A DNA stretch of 54,500 bases from an uncultured Eubacteriales bacterium (GTDB taxonomy: Bacteria > Bacillota > Clostridia > Oscillospirales > CAG-272): positions 1 through 54,500 of the forward strand of contig CATYXQ010000008.1 of assembly GCA_958414825.1 (NCBI GenBank), written 5' to 3'. Of this stretch, positions 34,737 through 43,266 are shown in pieces. Position 1 is the first letter of the stretch; each line of letters starts with the position of its first letter. A program made the position numbers and the translations under genes. The notes beneath the pieces were generated by a model that saw only the letters and a program-made list of their open reading frames with translations, had not been told where the DNA came from and ran no database searches.

Positions 34737-34769
34737 AAAAGCGCCGGATGCGTTGCATCCGGCGCTTTT
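34737..34769. terminator. Bidirectional terminator
   Basis: A perfect 15-bp stem (34737-34751 with 34755-34769) with AAAA/TTTT ends lies between the esterase gene and the converging phosphatase gene. Confidence 0.9.
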
Positions 34770-34841
34770 GACGATCAAAAAAACAAGGTTTTCCGACGAT
34801 GGGGCGCGTTCACTCGCGTCTCCGCGCCCGTTCGGAGAAAA

Positions 34842-35540
34842 TCACATCACATAAAATTCCGCAAAGTCATCCAGCCGCACGCAGCCAAGCGGCATACCGT
34901 ACGCCGCGCCGCAGTCTATGGCCAAATGGTTGTTCAGGGAGAAAATCCGGCCTTTATAGTCCGGATGAATTTCGGCCGTCGGCCGGTGACCGGTCACAAG
35001 CACTTTATCCTGAAAATAGACCCGCTCATAGTCCGGTACGGTGAAAAGCAGTTCACGCAGTTCGTAATCGTCAAGCGGCCGCTCCGGTGAAAAATTTGCA
35101 AGCCCCGCGTGTACAAGTACAAAATCCCGCCCGCCGACCTCTACCTCCTCATACGGCGCAAAATCCTCCAGATATTCAAGAATCCACGCGCGATCGTCCT
35201 TTGACAGCGCACGGAACGCGGCCGCCGTCTCCTGACCGCCGTTTTTGCCCCACTCGGCAAAAGTGCGCATCGTATCCGCATCCATATTTGCCGCCGTCTT
35301 TTCACTGAGATTGCCTTTCAGGCGCCGCAAAAGCGGAAGCGCATGGAACTCATGCTCCCCGACAATCGGAAACACATTCGGCCTTGCGGACATATCCATC
35401 AAAATCTTCAGCCCGTCTTCGCCCATGTCGATCACATCGCCAAGGACATATAGCGTATCCGCATCCGAAAACCGGATTTTCTTCAGCATAGCGGCATATT
35501 TTTCATAGTCGCCGTGCAGATCCGAAATTGCATATATCAT
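34842..35540 (-). CDS. PPP-type metallophosphoesterase (bis-nucleotide tetraphosphatase / Ser-Thr phosphatase family)
   Basis: This 232-residue cytoplasmic enzyme shows the binuclear metal motifs of calcineurin-like phosphatases: YAISDLHGDYEKY (D-x-H), VLGDVIDMGEDG (family GDVVDRG, with Met in place of the usual Arg), VGEHEFHAL (family GNHE, with Glu in place of the metal-binding Asn), DFVLVHAGL, and a late TGHRPT. The two substitutions are unusual and may alter metal binding or specificity. It resembles PrpE/ApaH-like proteins of Bacillota. The start at 35540 has GGAGGG upstream; an earlier in-frame ATG at 35618 has none. Confidence 0.85.
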   Translation of the reverse strand: MIYAISDLHGDYEKYAAMLKKIRFSDADTLYVLGDVIDMGEDGLKILMDMSARPNVFPIVGEHEFHALPLLRRLKGNLSEKTAANMDADTMRTFAEWGKNGGQETAAAFRALSKDDRAWILEYLEDFAPYEEVEVGGRDFVLVHAGLANFSPERPLDDYELRELLFTVPDYERVYFQDKVLVTGHRPTAEIHPDYKGRIFSLNNHLAIDCGAAYGMPLGCVRLDDFAEFYVM

Positions 35541-35636
35541 TCTGCGACCCTCCGTAAAATTTTGCCGCAACACGCCGAAACAGACATATGCGCGGACATT
35601 TCCAAGCCGGGCGCACACCCGGCATACGTATTGTAT

Positions 35637-35665
35637 AGTTTACCATAAACTGAAAATAAATTCAA
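35637..35665 (-). promoter_or_regulatory. Possible promoter of the metallophosphoesterase gene
   Basis: On the minus strand TTGAAT (35665-35660), 17 nt, TAAACT (35642-35637). A TACAAT lies a few bases further on and could be the true -10. Confidence 0.45.
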
Positions 35666-35798
35666 TGCGCAACGAAAAATTTTCCTTTTCTATTTTTGCG
35701 TTTTGCGCCAAAAACGTCCGCACGGCTAAAAACGAACTTGAAAAAATTGAAAACAAAGCTTCGATACGTCCTGTCGCCAAACCACTTTATTTTCAGCA

Positions 35799-35833
35799 GT
35801 TAAAAGCAGCATGGAAACCATGCTGCTTTTAAC
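35799..35833 (-). terminator. Terminator of the 853-residue GH43 protein gene
   Basis: A perfect 16-bp stem (35799-35814 with 35818-35833, loop AAA) starts 4 bp after the stop codon at 35838; on the minus strand the stem ends in TTTTAAC. Confidence 0.85.
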
Positions 35834-35837
35834 CGAA

Positions 35838-38399
35838 TTATTTTGTATCCACAAGCTGCCCGCCCGACGTCGGACTGAAATACACAACGCCCGCATTATC
35901 CTTGTAAAACGCATGCATCAAATACCTATAAGTCTCGCCGCTGATAAGTCCGGTATCCGTATAAGAGACCGCATCCGGATCATAAATCGCCTTGAGCGGG
36001 GTATACGACGTCTCTCCGGGCGCTTTCCGGTAAATTTTATAGCCGGTAACACCCGCGATTTTGCTCCACGTCAGCGTAACCGAATTTGCGGTCGAACTTG
36101 TAGTAAATACCGGTTTTTGCGTAATCTCTGCGGTGCGAACCGTCTTTTCGCCGCAGATATAGCACTTCTTTGCATATTCAATCACGCTGCCGCTGACAAT
36201 ATAAAGCTCAGGAGAATACATATGATTTCCCTCAGCATGATAATGCGCCGTGCGCGCCTGCATATACTGCACGCTGTCGGCGCCGGCCGGACTTCCGAAA
36301 CTTGGGAATTTGTAAGTCTTTCCGCCTATCGTCTTATTTGTAAAGGTAAATTTCTTAGCGTATATATTCCGCTGCGCCCACCAGCTAGAACCGGACGGCA
36401 CCGTAAGCGACGGATTGGCATGATAAATCATCCACCACTCGTTGTCCTCGCCGAGTACGAACGTACCGTGTCCGGGTCCGTACATGGAATTGCCCGACTG
36501 AAAGACCGGCGACGCATTTTTCGTCCAGCTTGAGGCCGAAAGCGGATTGCTGCCGGTCAGCGTCAGGATCCCGTAGCAATAGTACTGCGTCCAGCTTCCG
36601 CTTGCCGAATAGACGATATGCGTGCTTCCGCCGTACTGCAAAACCTGCGGCCCCTCGTTGACGTCCGGATTTCCCTGCTTTTCCCAGTCATAGGTCGGTG
36701 TGGAAATCAAAACCCGCGCGCTGCTCAGCGCCGTGGGACTTGACATCTGTGCAATATACAGATTCTGCACGCCGTTGGTTGCGCCCGGCCACCCGGACCA
36801 TACATAATACAGCTTTCCGCCGTGTTTGAATACGGTGCCGTCTATCGCCCAGCGATTGGTGGAATCGGTAATTTTTCCGACCATCCTGAAATCGCTCAGC
36901 GGATCATCGGGATCGGTGGAGCGGAGCACATACATCCGGTGATTTTCGTTGTTTCCGTCGTCCGCGGCAAAATAAATATACCAGCCCGCGGCGCTTGTCC
37001 CTACTGTGGCGGCGTCAAAATAATGCAGTTCCGGCGCCCAGTATTCTTTTTTCGCATTGGCTATCGTCGTATCCTCCGCAGTGAAAACCGTATGCATCTG
37101 CGTTGTCAGCGTGCCGAACGGCACAGAACCATGCGCGGCTACCTTGATCGCAGGAGAACCGTTTTCCGAGGAGGAAAAACAATAATAATACACATTGTCC
37201 TTTTCGACCACATACGGATCGGACTTGTCTCCGATCGGATTTTCAAAGCGCGTCAGTTCAGTAGGATTTGCGGATACGGACAAAGTGACCGTCCGGTAAA
37301 CCGGAAATCCTTTGATTTTCTCTTTGGCAAGCACGTCTTCATCATACTTCAAAATGGTGCTGCCGAGTACGCCGTAGCCGCAGAAATCCGCATTGAATGT
37401 GCCGCCGGTCACAACGACGGTCGCATCACTGTAGATCTGATACCCGCCGACATTCCCCGCCGCCGTCTGCTGCGATAGTCTGAATCGGTGGTTGAAGGTA
37501 CCGCCGGTAATGCGAACCAGCACTTTCGCCGTATAGTCTTTTACCGAACGCTCCGCCGAGGCGCTGATGGTTCCGATCCGTTTGATCGGTACAATCGGCG
37601 TATGGAACGTTCCGCCGCTGATCTCCATATATACGCGGCCGGTGTGGTTGTTCATTCCGGTAGCGCTGATATAATTTGACGCGGAATTCTGCCCCATAAA
37701 CGTCCCGCCGCGGATAACCACCGACACGTTTCCGCTCAGATTGCCGACCGGCTGCGAACCGTTTGTCCGGTGATGACCGCCGGACACAAAACCCCAGGTT
37801 CCGCTGCAGATTTTGACCGTGTAACTGCGCGTGGTACTAGCGCCGGTCAGCGTTCCCGGATTATTATATCCGCCGATAATAGACGGGTACACAAAATTTT
37901 CGACGCCTGAGTCATTGGCAACGGTCATACCGGCGCCGAATCCGATGCTGTGACAGCGCCCGGAAAAAATCAAACCGGACTTTTGAATACTGAACTTTAT
38001 ATTTTCAAAATACGTGTCGCAGGCAAACGCCATATTGGCGCTGATAATCATTTTGGCAGAAGAACGAAAATCCTCATTTCCGTATTTAGAGGTATACAGC
38101 ACGGTACCGCCCGCGTCCGGAGGCGTAAAGGCGCTTGTAACCTGAACATCGCCGCAGATCACAATCGTACCGCCGCTGCTCATCAGACTGTACGCCCTGC
38201 TGAGCGTTTTCAGGGGCGCCGACGCGCTGGTTCCCGCGTTGGTATCCGATCCCGCTGTGTTGCTGACATAATACACAGCCGTGCTGCCCGGCGGGAAACC
38301 GCCGTTGGTCAAGGCGAATGCAGAAATGCTCAGAAAGCCAAGTGCAAACAAAAGACAGCTTGTCCACAATGCCGCAGTCCAAAATCTGTGTGTCTTCAT
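35838..38399 (-). CDS. Secreted beta-helix module + GH43 + Fn3-like protein
   Basis: This encodes 853 residues with a signal peptide (ending SISAFA). The beta-helix-like module (about 38-370) starts VYYVSNTAGSDTNAGTSASA, has GGTIVICGDV, YGNEDFRSSAK and repeated GGTF turns typical of parallel beta-helix coils. A GH43-type propeller follows (about 385-690): Asp base in GDKSDPYVVEKDN (about 391), WAIDGTVFKHGGKLYYVW (about 516), and the acid Glu in NEGPQVLQYGG (about 581). A short C-x2-C segment (CYICGEK) and one Fn3-like domain (about 775-845) end the protein; no dockerin or anchor is visible. It should remove arabinose or xylose side chains. Its 5' leader contains the long repeat at 38423-38541. 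Confidence 0.87.
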   Translation of the reverse strand: MKTHRFWTAALWTSCLLFALGFLSISAFALTNGGFPPGSTAVYYVSNTAGSDTNAGTSASAPLKTLSRAYSLMSSGGTIVICGDVQVTSAFTPPDAGGTVLYTSKYGNEDFRSSAKMIISANMAFACDTYFENIKFSIQKSGLIFSGRCHSIGFGAGMTVANDSGVENFVYPSIIGGYNNPGTLTGASTTRSYTVKICSGTWGFVSGGHHRTNGSQPVGNLSGNVSVVIRGGTFMGQNSASNYISATGMNNHTGRVYMEISGGTFHTPIVPIKRIGTISASAERSVKDYTAKVLVRITGGTFNHRFRLSQQTAAGNVGGYQIYSDATVVVTGGTFNADFCGYGVLGSTILKYDEDVLAKEKIKGFPVYRTVTLSVSANPTELTRFENPIGDKSDPYVVEKDNVYYYCFSSSENGSPAIKVAAHGSVPFGTLTTQMHTVFTAEDTTIANAKKEYWAPELHYFDAATVGTSAAGWYIYFAADDGNNENHRMYVLRSTDPDDPLSDFRMVGKITDSTNRWAIDGTVFKHGGKLYYVWSGWPGATNGVQNLYIAQMSSPTALSSARVLISTPTYDWEKQGNPDVNEGPQVLQYGGSTHIVYSASGSWTQYYCYGILTLTGSNPLSASSWTKNASPVFQSGNSMYGPGHGTFVLGEDNEWWMIYHANPSLTVPSGSSWWAQRNIYAKKFTFTNKTIGGKTYKFPSFGSPAGADSVQYMQARTAHYHAEGNHMYSPELYIVSGSVIEYAKKCYICGEKTVRTAEITQKPVFTTSSTANSVTLTWSKIAGVTGYKIYRKAPGETSYTPLKAIYDPDAVSYTDTGLISGETYRYLMHAFYKDNAGVVYFSPTSGGQLVDTK

Positions 38400-38422
38400 A
38401 AGTTCTTCTCCTTAAAAATATT

Positions 38423-38541
38423 TTCAATAAGGGGGTTTGCTCCGTCATTCAACGTTTTCAGTGGGAGCTTGTACGCCCACTGAAAAAATGAAGCGGAACC
38501 CGCCGCCCTTAGAGGCGAGGGACGTCTTAATTTCGTTATAT
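38423..38541 (-). repeat. Copy A of a 119-bp structured repeat in the GH43 gene leader
   Basis: Read on the minus strand, this runs from ATATAACGAAATTAAG to CCCCCTTATTGAA and matches copy B (51842-51959, plus) with 13 differences in 119 columns by eye. It contains a GC-rich hairpin region (CTCGCC...GGGCGGCGGG) and a perfect 11-bp stem TTTTCAGTGGG/CCCACTGAAAA. It lies between the promoter at 38616-38645 and the start codon at 38399, ending 23 nt before it. It may be a cis-acting RNA, or a non-autonomous IS200/IS605-type end. Confidence 0.85.
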
Positions 38542-38615
38542 GCAGCCATACAGCAACATACACAAACGGAAAATAACACAGACATGCGTTTCGGGAACGT
38601 GTTTTATTTATTTTT

Positions 38616-38645
38616 ATCATATACCACAACGATGAAGCTTGTCAA
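38616..38645 (-). promoter_or_regulatory. Promoter of the 853-residue GH43 protein gene
   Basis: On the minus strand TTGACA (38645-38640), 18 nt, TATGAT (38621-38616). It predicts a leader of about 210 nt that includes all of repeat copy A. Confidence 0.7.
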
Positions 38646-38876
38646 CAATTTCCAATTTTGAAAAACCGACAGGTATTGACGGGGCTTTACAAAAGCGGCG
38701 CATTTTGTATGCGAAGAACAAAAGATTTTATCCGACGTCAAACCAAATCTGTTTTTCATGTCGCTCCGTGTTGAACGTTCATCCGCTTTTCATTCGCGCA
38801 TCGCCGTATCGAAACATCTATTTTGCGTAGCAGGGCTTTTTCCACACGGATAGGAATGCGCTCGCACTTCAAACAT

Positions 38877-38904
38877 AAAAAAGACGGCGGAAAAAGCCGC
38901 CGTC
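38877..38904 (-). terminator. Terminator of the DUF4234/DUF2752 operon
   Basis: GACGGCGG and CCGCCGTC (38883-38890 with 38897-38904) form an 8-bp stem; the minus strand continues with TTTTTT (38882-38877). Confidence 0.85.
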
Positions 38905-38920
38905 CTATATTTTTCACTTG

Positions 38921-39337
38921 TCAAAGGATATTTCTCAAAATTCCGTATACAATCAGCACAGCGATCATCAAAATCATCGCCGCCGCCGTAAGGCGGTCCG
39001 GCTGTGTCCGTCCGCTACGAACATATATGTACGCATGGCGCGCCGCAACCGCAGCGCCGAGCGGAAGCATACAAAAAATAGCCGGATTGCAATAAAAAGC
39101 CGTCTTAAAATCCAGACGCAGAATGGCCAGACACATACCGGTAACCCCGCAGGACGGGCATTTCAGCCCGGTCATCATTTGAAACACGCAGGGGATGCCG
39201 CGGCCAAACACAAAAATGAACGCCGCATACAGCAGTCCGCAGAAAAGTACAAGAAGCGTAAAAAAAGCGACCCGGCGAAAACGCCGCGAAGGCGCGTCCG
39301 CCGGGTTCTGCTCAAAATCGCAGATTCGTTTTGACAT
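38921..39337 (-). CDS. DUF2752-family small membrane protein
   Basis: This 138-residue protein has three hydrophobic segments and the DUF2752 core: MTGLKCPSCGVTGMCLAILRLDFKTAFYCNPAIF. The two cysteines of CPSCG and the later NP are retained, but the family's usual CG-x-TR is CGVTG here, so the Arg is missing. The function of DUF2752 is unknown. It starts 4 nt after the stop of the DUF4234-type gene without a clear ribosome binding site, so it is probably translated by coupling. Confidence 0.85.
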   Translation of the reverse strand: MSKRICDFEQNPADAPSRRFRRVAFFTLLVLFCGLLYAAFIFVFGRGIPCVFQMMTGLKCPSCGVTGMCLAILRLDFKTAFYCNPAIFCMLPLGAAVAARHAYIYVRSGRTQPDRLTAAAMILMIAVLIVYGILRNIL

Positions 39338-39341
39338 CGCT

Positions 39342-39869
39342 TTAAGCGGAAACCGCCATCTGGTTCAGTTCGTTCTGAATCAGGCAGTATGAAACAATCG
39401 AAAGCCTGAAGATCGAAAGCAAAAGATACAAAATGCTCGTATTGGAATCCTGAGCCATACCGCGCGCAGCTTTTGCGCGGTTGACCTGTCCGCCCGCTTT
39501 ATACATCCAGAACAACTCATAAATACTGCAGGTAACGATCGAAAGCAAAACAACCGTAACGCCGGAAGTTCCGTTTGCCTCACCGGAAGCCGCATTCAGA
39601 TCATCCACCATACCGGCAAGCCAGATCAGTCCATAAATGCCGCAGGTAACGATTGTAAGCAGGATACACGTCACAATGCTGCGGTTTCGGATTGGTCCCG
39701 ACTGCCCCACAACCGTACCGGTATAGGTTCGGTTCTGATCCCCCGACGCATTTTGCGCGTTCTGATCGTTTGATGCATTTTGTGTGCTGCCCGCGCCGGT
39801 TTCCGCACCGCAGTTGGTACAGAATTTGGTGCCGTCGGGAAGCATCTGGCCGCATTTTTTGCAAAACAT
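39342..39869 (-). CDS. Zinc-ribbon DUF4234-type membrane protein
   Basis: This encodes 175 residues. An N-terminal zinc ribbon (MFCKKCGQML, then KFCTNCG) is followed by an Asn/Gln-rich linker (about 30-55), then DUF4234-like membrane segments: RSIVTCILLTIVTCGIYGLIWLAG, then VVLLSIVTCSIYELFWMYKAGGQV, then a third hydrophobic stretch. The start at 39869 has GGAGG 8 nt upstream; another in-frame ATG 15 nt earlier overlaps that site. Such two-part proteins are common in Clostridia and are unassigned in function. It leads a two-gene operon. Confidence 0.85.
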   Translation of the reverse strand: MFCKKCGQMLPDGTKFCTNCGAETGAGSTQNASNDQNAQNASGDQNRTYTGTVVGQSGPIRNRSIVTCILLTIVTCGIYGLIWLAGMVDDLNAASGEANGTSGVTVVLLSIVTCSIYELFWMYKAGGQVNRAKAARGMAQDSNTSILYLLLSIFRLSIVSYCLIQNELNQMAVSA

Positions 39870-39908
39870 AGAATCTACCTCCAAAAAAGTTATTTTTATT
39901 ATATACTT

Positions 39909-39937
39909 ATTATATACTGCCCGGCATGTCCTGTCAA
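39909..39937 (-). promoter_or_regulatory. Consensus promoter of the DUF4234/DUF2752 operon
   Basis: On the minus strand TTGACA (39937-39932), 17 nt, TATAAT (39914-39909): a perfect housekeeping match, immediately after the end of the VanY-type gene. Confidence 0.85.
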
Positions 39938-39952
39938 TATCTGTCGGGTCGA

Positions 39953-41011
39953 TCAGCGGGTAATTGTGATGATAAATCCGTCCCAGTTGTTGCCGGAAAC
40001 CGTATACGAAGCGCCGGACGGAACCTCAATTTCGGTTTCCTCCCCCTCCGCCTCGGCGTAGAACACTTCATACTGCGTCCCGTCATAGGAATAGGTCAAA
40101 TGATCGCCGTCGGCGGGATAATTGTACAAAAGCGCGATATATTCCTCCAGCGTCAAATCATTTTCATCCATATAGGACGCATGTCCCCGCCCGACATACC
40201 GGAAATGCCATGGTTCATTGGTAATGCCGGTTACAGACGTCTTTTCCTCTGGATAACGAAGTACAAACCCGTATTTCGCAGCGTTATCGTAAATCCAGGA
40301 ATAAATCGGATTCGCCTCTCCGGCTGAAGCCAGCGAATAGCTGACTCCCTCTGCGGTATAAACATTCATATCAAAAGCATAGCCGGTGTGATGCTCGCTG
40401 TAACCGGGCAGCGCCGCCAGCAGCGCGCCCTGCTCCGGCCCGTAAATCTCCTGATAGGAATCATAAATGGATTTTTGTTCGTCATAGGTGCGGTAGCCCT
40501 GCGTGATCTGATAATCCCGATTCCCGGTCTCGGCAAAATAGGCGTCAAACATCTCGTTGAGCGCGTTGACCACCGTTTTTTTCAGACGCAGCGCCGTCCC
40601 GGAAATGCGGTAGCTCGCGCTCTTGTTGCCGTACAGAGCCATCAGATCGTCCTCTGTCTCAGGGAACGTGTACGCCCTCTGAAGCAGCGTGGAGACAAGG
40701 ATCAAATCTCCCTTTACAAGATCCGCTTTGGAAAGCCGAACCGTTTCGGTCTGCATCTGAATGGGCGGCGCCGTTTCGGGCGGAACCGTCGTGCTCGGCG
40801 GATCGGAAACGAACGCCGGCGTTGTATCTGCAGGACCGGACGGCGCATTCGAGTTCATCAGCCGCGCGCTGATGAGAATCACGACCGTCCAGACGGCCAA
40901 AATAGTAAGAACCAGCAAAAGTGTAATCAAAACCCGTATGCGTTTTTTTCGCCGGGCATACTGCCTCTTTTTCGCCGCAGCCAGCGCATCCATTCCCGGT
41001 TGTCTGTTCAT
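39953..41011 (-). CDS. Membrane-anchored VanY-type D,D-carboxypeptidase (M15B)
   Basis: This encodes 352 residues. A basic N-terminus (KKRQYARRKKR) and one membrane helix (about 28-50) place the enzyme outside the cell on an N-terminal anchor, followed by a Pro/Thr-rich linker. The peptidase domain (about 115-290) has QGYRTYDEQKSIYD, the zinc motif YSEHHTGYAFDMN (about 202-214) and EPWHFRYVGRGHASYM (about 264), all standard for VanY/VanXY-type enzymes that cleave terminal D-Ala from peptidoglycan stem peptides. The tail (about 295-352) is acidic and strand-rich. It is the second M15B peptidase in the window; the other is inside the 1369-residue protein. GAGG precedes the ATG. Confidence 0.9.
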   Translation of the reverse strand: MNRQPGMDALAAAKKRQYARRKKRIRVLITLLLVLTILAVWTVVILISARLMNSNAPSGPADTTPAFVSDPPSTTVPPETAPPIQMQTETVRLSKADLVKGDLILVSTLLQRAYTFPETEDDLMALYGNKSASYRISGTALRLKKTVVNALNEMFDAYFAETGNRDYQITQGYRTYDEQKSIYDSYQEIYGPEQGALLAALPGYSEHHTGYAFDMNVYTAEGVSYSLASAGEANPIYSWIYDNAAKYGFVLRYPEEKTSVTGITNEPWHFRYVGRGHASYMDENDLTLEEYIALLYNYPADGDHLTYSYDGTQYEVFYAEAEGEETEIEVPSGASYTVSGNNWDGFIITITR

Positions 41012-41072
41012 CGTTTTTTCCTCAGTTCAAAATTGCAGTCTGCGCGCGGCGCGCGGGCGCCGTGCCTGTTTT

Positions 41073-41101
41073 ATTTTACCATATCCCGCGCGGGCTGTAA
41101 A
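41073..41101 (-). promoter_or_regulatory. Promoter of the VanY-type gene
   Basis: On the minus strand TTTACA (41101-41096), 17 nt, TAAAAT (41078-41073). Confidence 0.7.
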
Positions 41102-41152
41102 GAATAAAAACGGACATATCAGGCGAAAAAACAAACATTTTCCCGGTATGTC

Positions 41153-41181
41153 TTGACAAAATTTCGCCCCCGCAATATAAT
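41153..41181 (+). promoter_or_regulatory. Consensus promoter of the ZIP transporter gene
   Basis: TTGACA (41153-41158), 17 nt, TATAAT (41176-41181), with a leader of about 65 nt. I see no Fur-type palindrome like the one at 2920. Confidence 0.85.
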
Positions 41182-41253
41182 GACGATACCGAAAATCGGA
41201 TAAACGCTCTGCAAATCAAAACGAATCACATCTTCAGAAAGGAATCAATATTC

Positions 41254-42036
41254 ATGAGTACAGAAACGCTTTACGGCGTCCTGATCCCATTTTTTGGCAC
41301 CGCGCTCGGCGCCTCATGCGTATTTTTTATAAAAAAAAGCTTCAATCGGCAAGTCCAGCGCGCGCTGACCGGCTTTGCCGCCGGGGTGATGACGGCGGCT
41401 TCGGTCTGGAGCCTGCTGATTCCCGCAATAGAACAGGCGGAAAATCTCGGGAAGTGGTCCTTTGTTCCTGCCGTTATCGGATTTTGGCTCGGCGTACTAT
41501 TTCTTTTGGCGCTCGATCACCTCATTCCCCACCTGCATAGGGGCAGCGAACGCGCGGAAGGGCCGAAAAGCCGGCTTCAGCGCACAACCATGCTGACGCT
41601 GGCCGTCGCACTGCACAATCTGCCGGAGGGGATGGCGGTCGGCGTCGTCTATGCCGGACTGCTCTCTGGAAACGCGCAGATCACCGCCATGGGCGCGCTG
41701 ACGCTGTCTATCGGCATTGCCATTCAAAATTTTCCGGAGGGGGCGATCATCTCAATGCCTCTGCACGCGGAGGGAATGAAAAAATCCAAAGCCTTTCTTA
41801 GCGGCGTTCTTTCGGGCGCTGTGGAACCCCTCGGCGCCGTGCTTACGATTTTGGCAGCGGGATTCATTGTTCCGGCGCTTCCGTATCTGCTCAGTTTTGC
41901 GGCGGGCGCAATGATCTACGTCGTAGTCGAGGAACTGATTCCCGAAATGTCCGAGGGCGATCACTCCAACATTGGAACCGTGTTTTTTTCCGTTGGCTTC
42001 AGCCTCATGATGATTTTGGACGTCGCGCTCGGATAA
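41254..42036 (+). CDS. ZIP-family metal transporter
   Basis: This 260-residue membrane protein has about eight helices. The ZIP metal-path motifs are present: ALHNLPEGMAVGVVY in helix 4 (H, N, PEG) and QNFPEGAIISMPL in helix 5, with SGAVEPLGAVL after it. Such proteins bring zinc or related divalent metals into the cytosol. A short charged loop (HLHRGSERAEGPKSRLQR) separates the halves. It is a single gene with a perfect promoter and an AAGGA site 11 nt upstream. It may complement the ABC importer at 3364-5847. Confidence 0.92.
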   Translation: MSTETLYGVLIPFFGTALGASCVFFIKKSFNRQVQRALTGFAAGVMTAASVWSLLIPAIEQAENLGKWSFVPAVIGFWLGVLFLLALDHLIPHLHRGSERAEGPKSRLQRTTMLTLAVALHNLPEGMAVGVVYAGLLSGNAQITAMGALTLSIGIAIQNFPEGAIISMPLHAEGMKKSKAFLSGVLSGAVEPLGAVLTILAAGFIVPALPYLLSFAAGAMIYVVVEELIPEMSEGDHSNIGTVFFSVGFSLMMILDVALG

Positions 42037-42202
42037 CAAGCGTGCGCGACGGACGAAAATTCTCTCATTTTGTTCTGATGCTCTCCCCCGCTTTCCAACC
42101 GCGCGCGATTGGTCTCAAACGACCGGGCGCTTTTCGCCCGCTCCCATGCCTTTGACAGTGGAAAACTGTATCGTTTTTGACAAATAGATATCGTTATCTT
42201 CA

Positions 42203-42231
42203 TTTACTTTCGCACCGGCGTTTGCTAAAAT
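42203..42231 (+). promoter_or_regulatory. Probable promoter of the short-chain dehydrogenase gene
   Basis: TTTACT (42203-42208), 17 nt, TAAAAT (42226-42231), 31 bp before the ATG at 42262. Confidence 0.6.
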
Positions 42232-42261
42232 GATAAAAAATCTATGGACGGAGGGATACAA

Positions 42262-42999
42262 ATGAATTTCAACGGAAAAGTCGCGCTGATAACGGGCGCG
42301 GCGGTCGGCATCGGCCGTGCGGCCGCCCTGCTCTTTGCGGAGTACGGAGCCGATCTTGTGCTAATTGACGTCGATTATGCGAAACTCGAATCCGTAAAAG
42401 CGGAACTCGGCTGCTACGGAAAAGACGTGCAAATCTATCCGTGCGACGTCAGCGACGAAAACAGAGTCAAAACCGTCATGGCGGACGCCATGGCACACTT
42501 CGGGAAAATAGACATTCTCGTCAACAACGCGGCGCTGTGGAGAAACTGGTCGAAGTTTGAAGACACGCCAATTGAACTCTGGCACAAATTTATCAACATC
42601 AACATCATGGGCGTAGTTCACTTTACCAATGCGGTGCTGCCGAAAATGAAAGAGCAAAATTACGGCAGAATTATCAACGTCTGCTCGGTTGCCGGCGTTT
42701 ACGGGAACGCAAACATGGCCTGCTACTCGGCGACTAAGGCGGCTGTTGTCGGTATGTCCAAAGCGCTTGCCAAAGAGGTTGCAAAGCAGGGCATTACGGT
42801 AAATGCCATTTCTCCGGGCAGCGTCAGCCCGGCGGAAAACCCGGACCCTAATTTTCATCAGCCAAGCGAACTTGCTTTCATGGGCAGAACCGGAACCGAT
42901 ATGGAAAATGCAAATCTCATCTGCTTCCTTGCCAGCGACGAAGCGGCTTACATATCCGCGCAGAATATCCAGATCGACGGATGCAGAAAAAAGCAGTAG
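42262..42999 (+). CDS. Short-chain dehydrogenase/reductase
   Basis: This 245-residue enzyme is a classical SDR. The NAD(P)-binding loop is ALITGAAVGIGRAAA; DILVNNAA is the structural motif; the catalytic residues are Ser in NVCSVAGVYG and Y-x3-K in CYSATKAAV. The C-terminal part ends with the family-like LASDEAAYISAQNIQIDGC. FabG-like length and order suggest a 3-ketoacyl or sugar/alcohol reductase; the substrate cannot be told. The start at 42262 has GGAGGG 6 nt upstream; an in-frame ATG 18 nt earlier precedes that site. It ends with a TAG stop and a terminator. Confidence 0.92.
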   Translation: MNFNGKVALITGAAVGIGRAAALLFAEYGADLVLIDVDYAKLESVKAELGCYGKDVQIYPCDVSDENRVKTVMADAMAHFGKIDILVNNAALWRNWSKFEDTPIELWHKFININIMGVVHFTNAVLPKMKEQNYGRIINVCSVAGVYGNANMACYSATKAAVVGMSKALAKEVAKQGITVNAISPGSVSPAENPDPNFHQPSELAFMGRTGTDMENANLICFLASDEAAYISAQNIQIDGCRKKQ

Positions 43000-43085
43000 A
43001 AAACACGCGTTTTTGCCTTTTTCCATCCCTAAGACGCCTAATAGCGCACGGCGGGAGGGCGGAAAGCAGAATTTTTTGGCGCTCC

Positions 43086-43118
43086 AAGCAGACTTCACAC
43101 CCTGAGGTCTGCTTTTTT
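43086..43118 (+). terminator. Terminator of the short-chain dehydrogenase gene
   Basis: AAGCAGAC (43086-43093) pairs with GTCTGCTT (43107-43114) and is followed by a run of six T in all, ending at 43118. Confidence 0.8.
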
Positions 43119-43195
43119 CATTTGTAACGGAAACGCCCTGCGGCAAAGCGGTCCGCTTTACTTTTATATGCGCGCCCTTGCAGAATTAAAACCCG

Positions 43196-43224
43196 TTGAC
43201 AATTTTACAAAAAATTTGTACAAT
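43196..43224 (+). promoter_or_regulatory. Promoter of the interrupted acetyltransferase gene
   Basis: TTGACA (43196-43201), 17 nt, TACAAT (43219-43224). The promoter and the GGAGG site at 43256-43260 are intact although the gene is interrupted, and transcription could continue into the GH43 gene at 43840. Confidence 0.8.
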
Positions 43225-43266
43225 ATATTTCAAGAAAAAAAGAATGCGGCAATCAGGAGGGCGGAA

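Noticed and set aside
42180..42200. Fur-type box near the dehydrogenase promoter (GATATCGTTATC)
   Set aside because: Only the outer four bases pair, and the neighbouring genes do not suggest metal control of the dehydrogenase.
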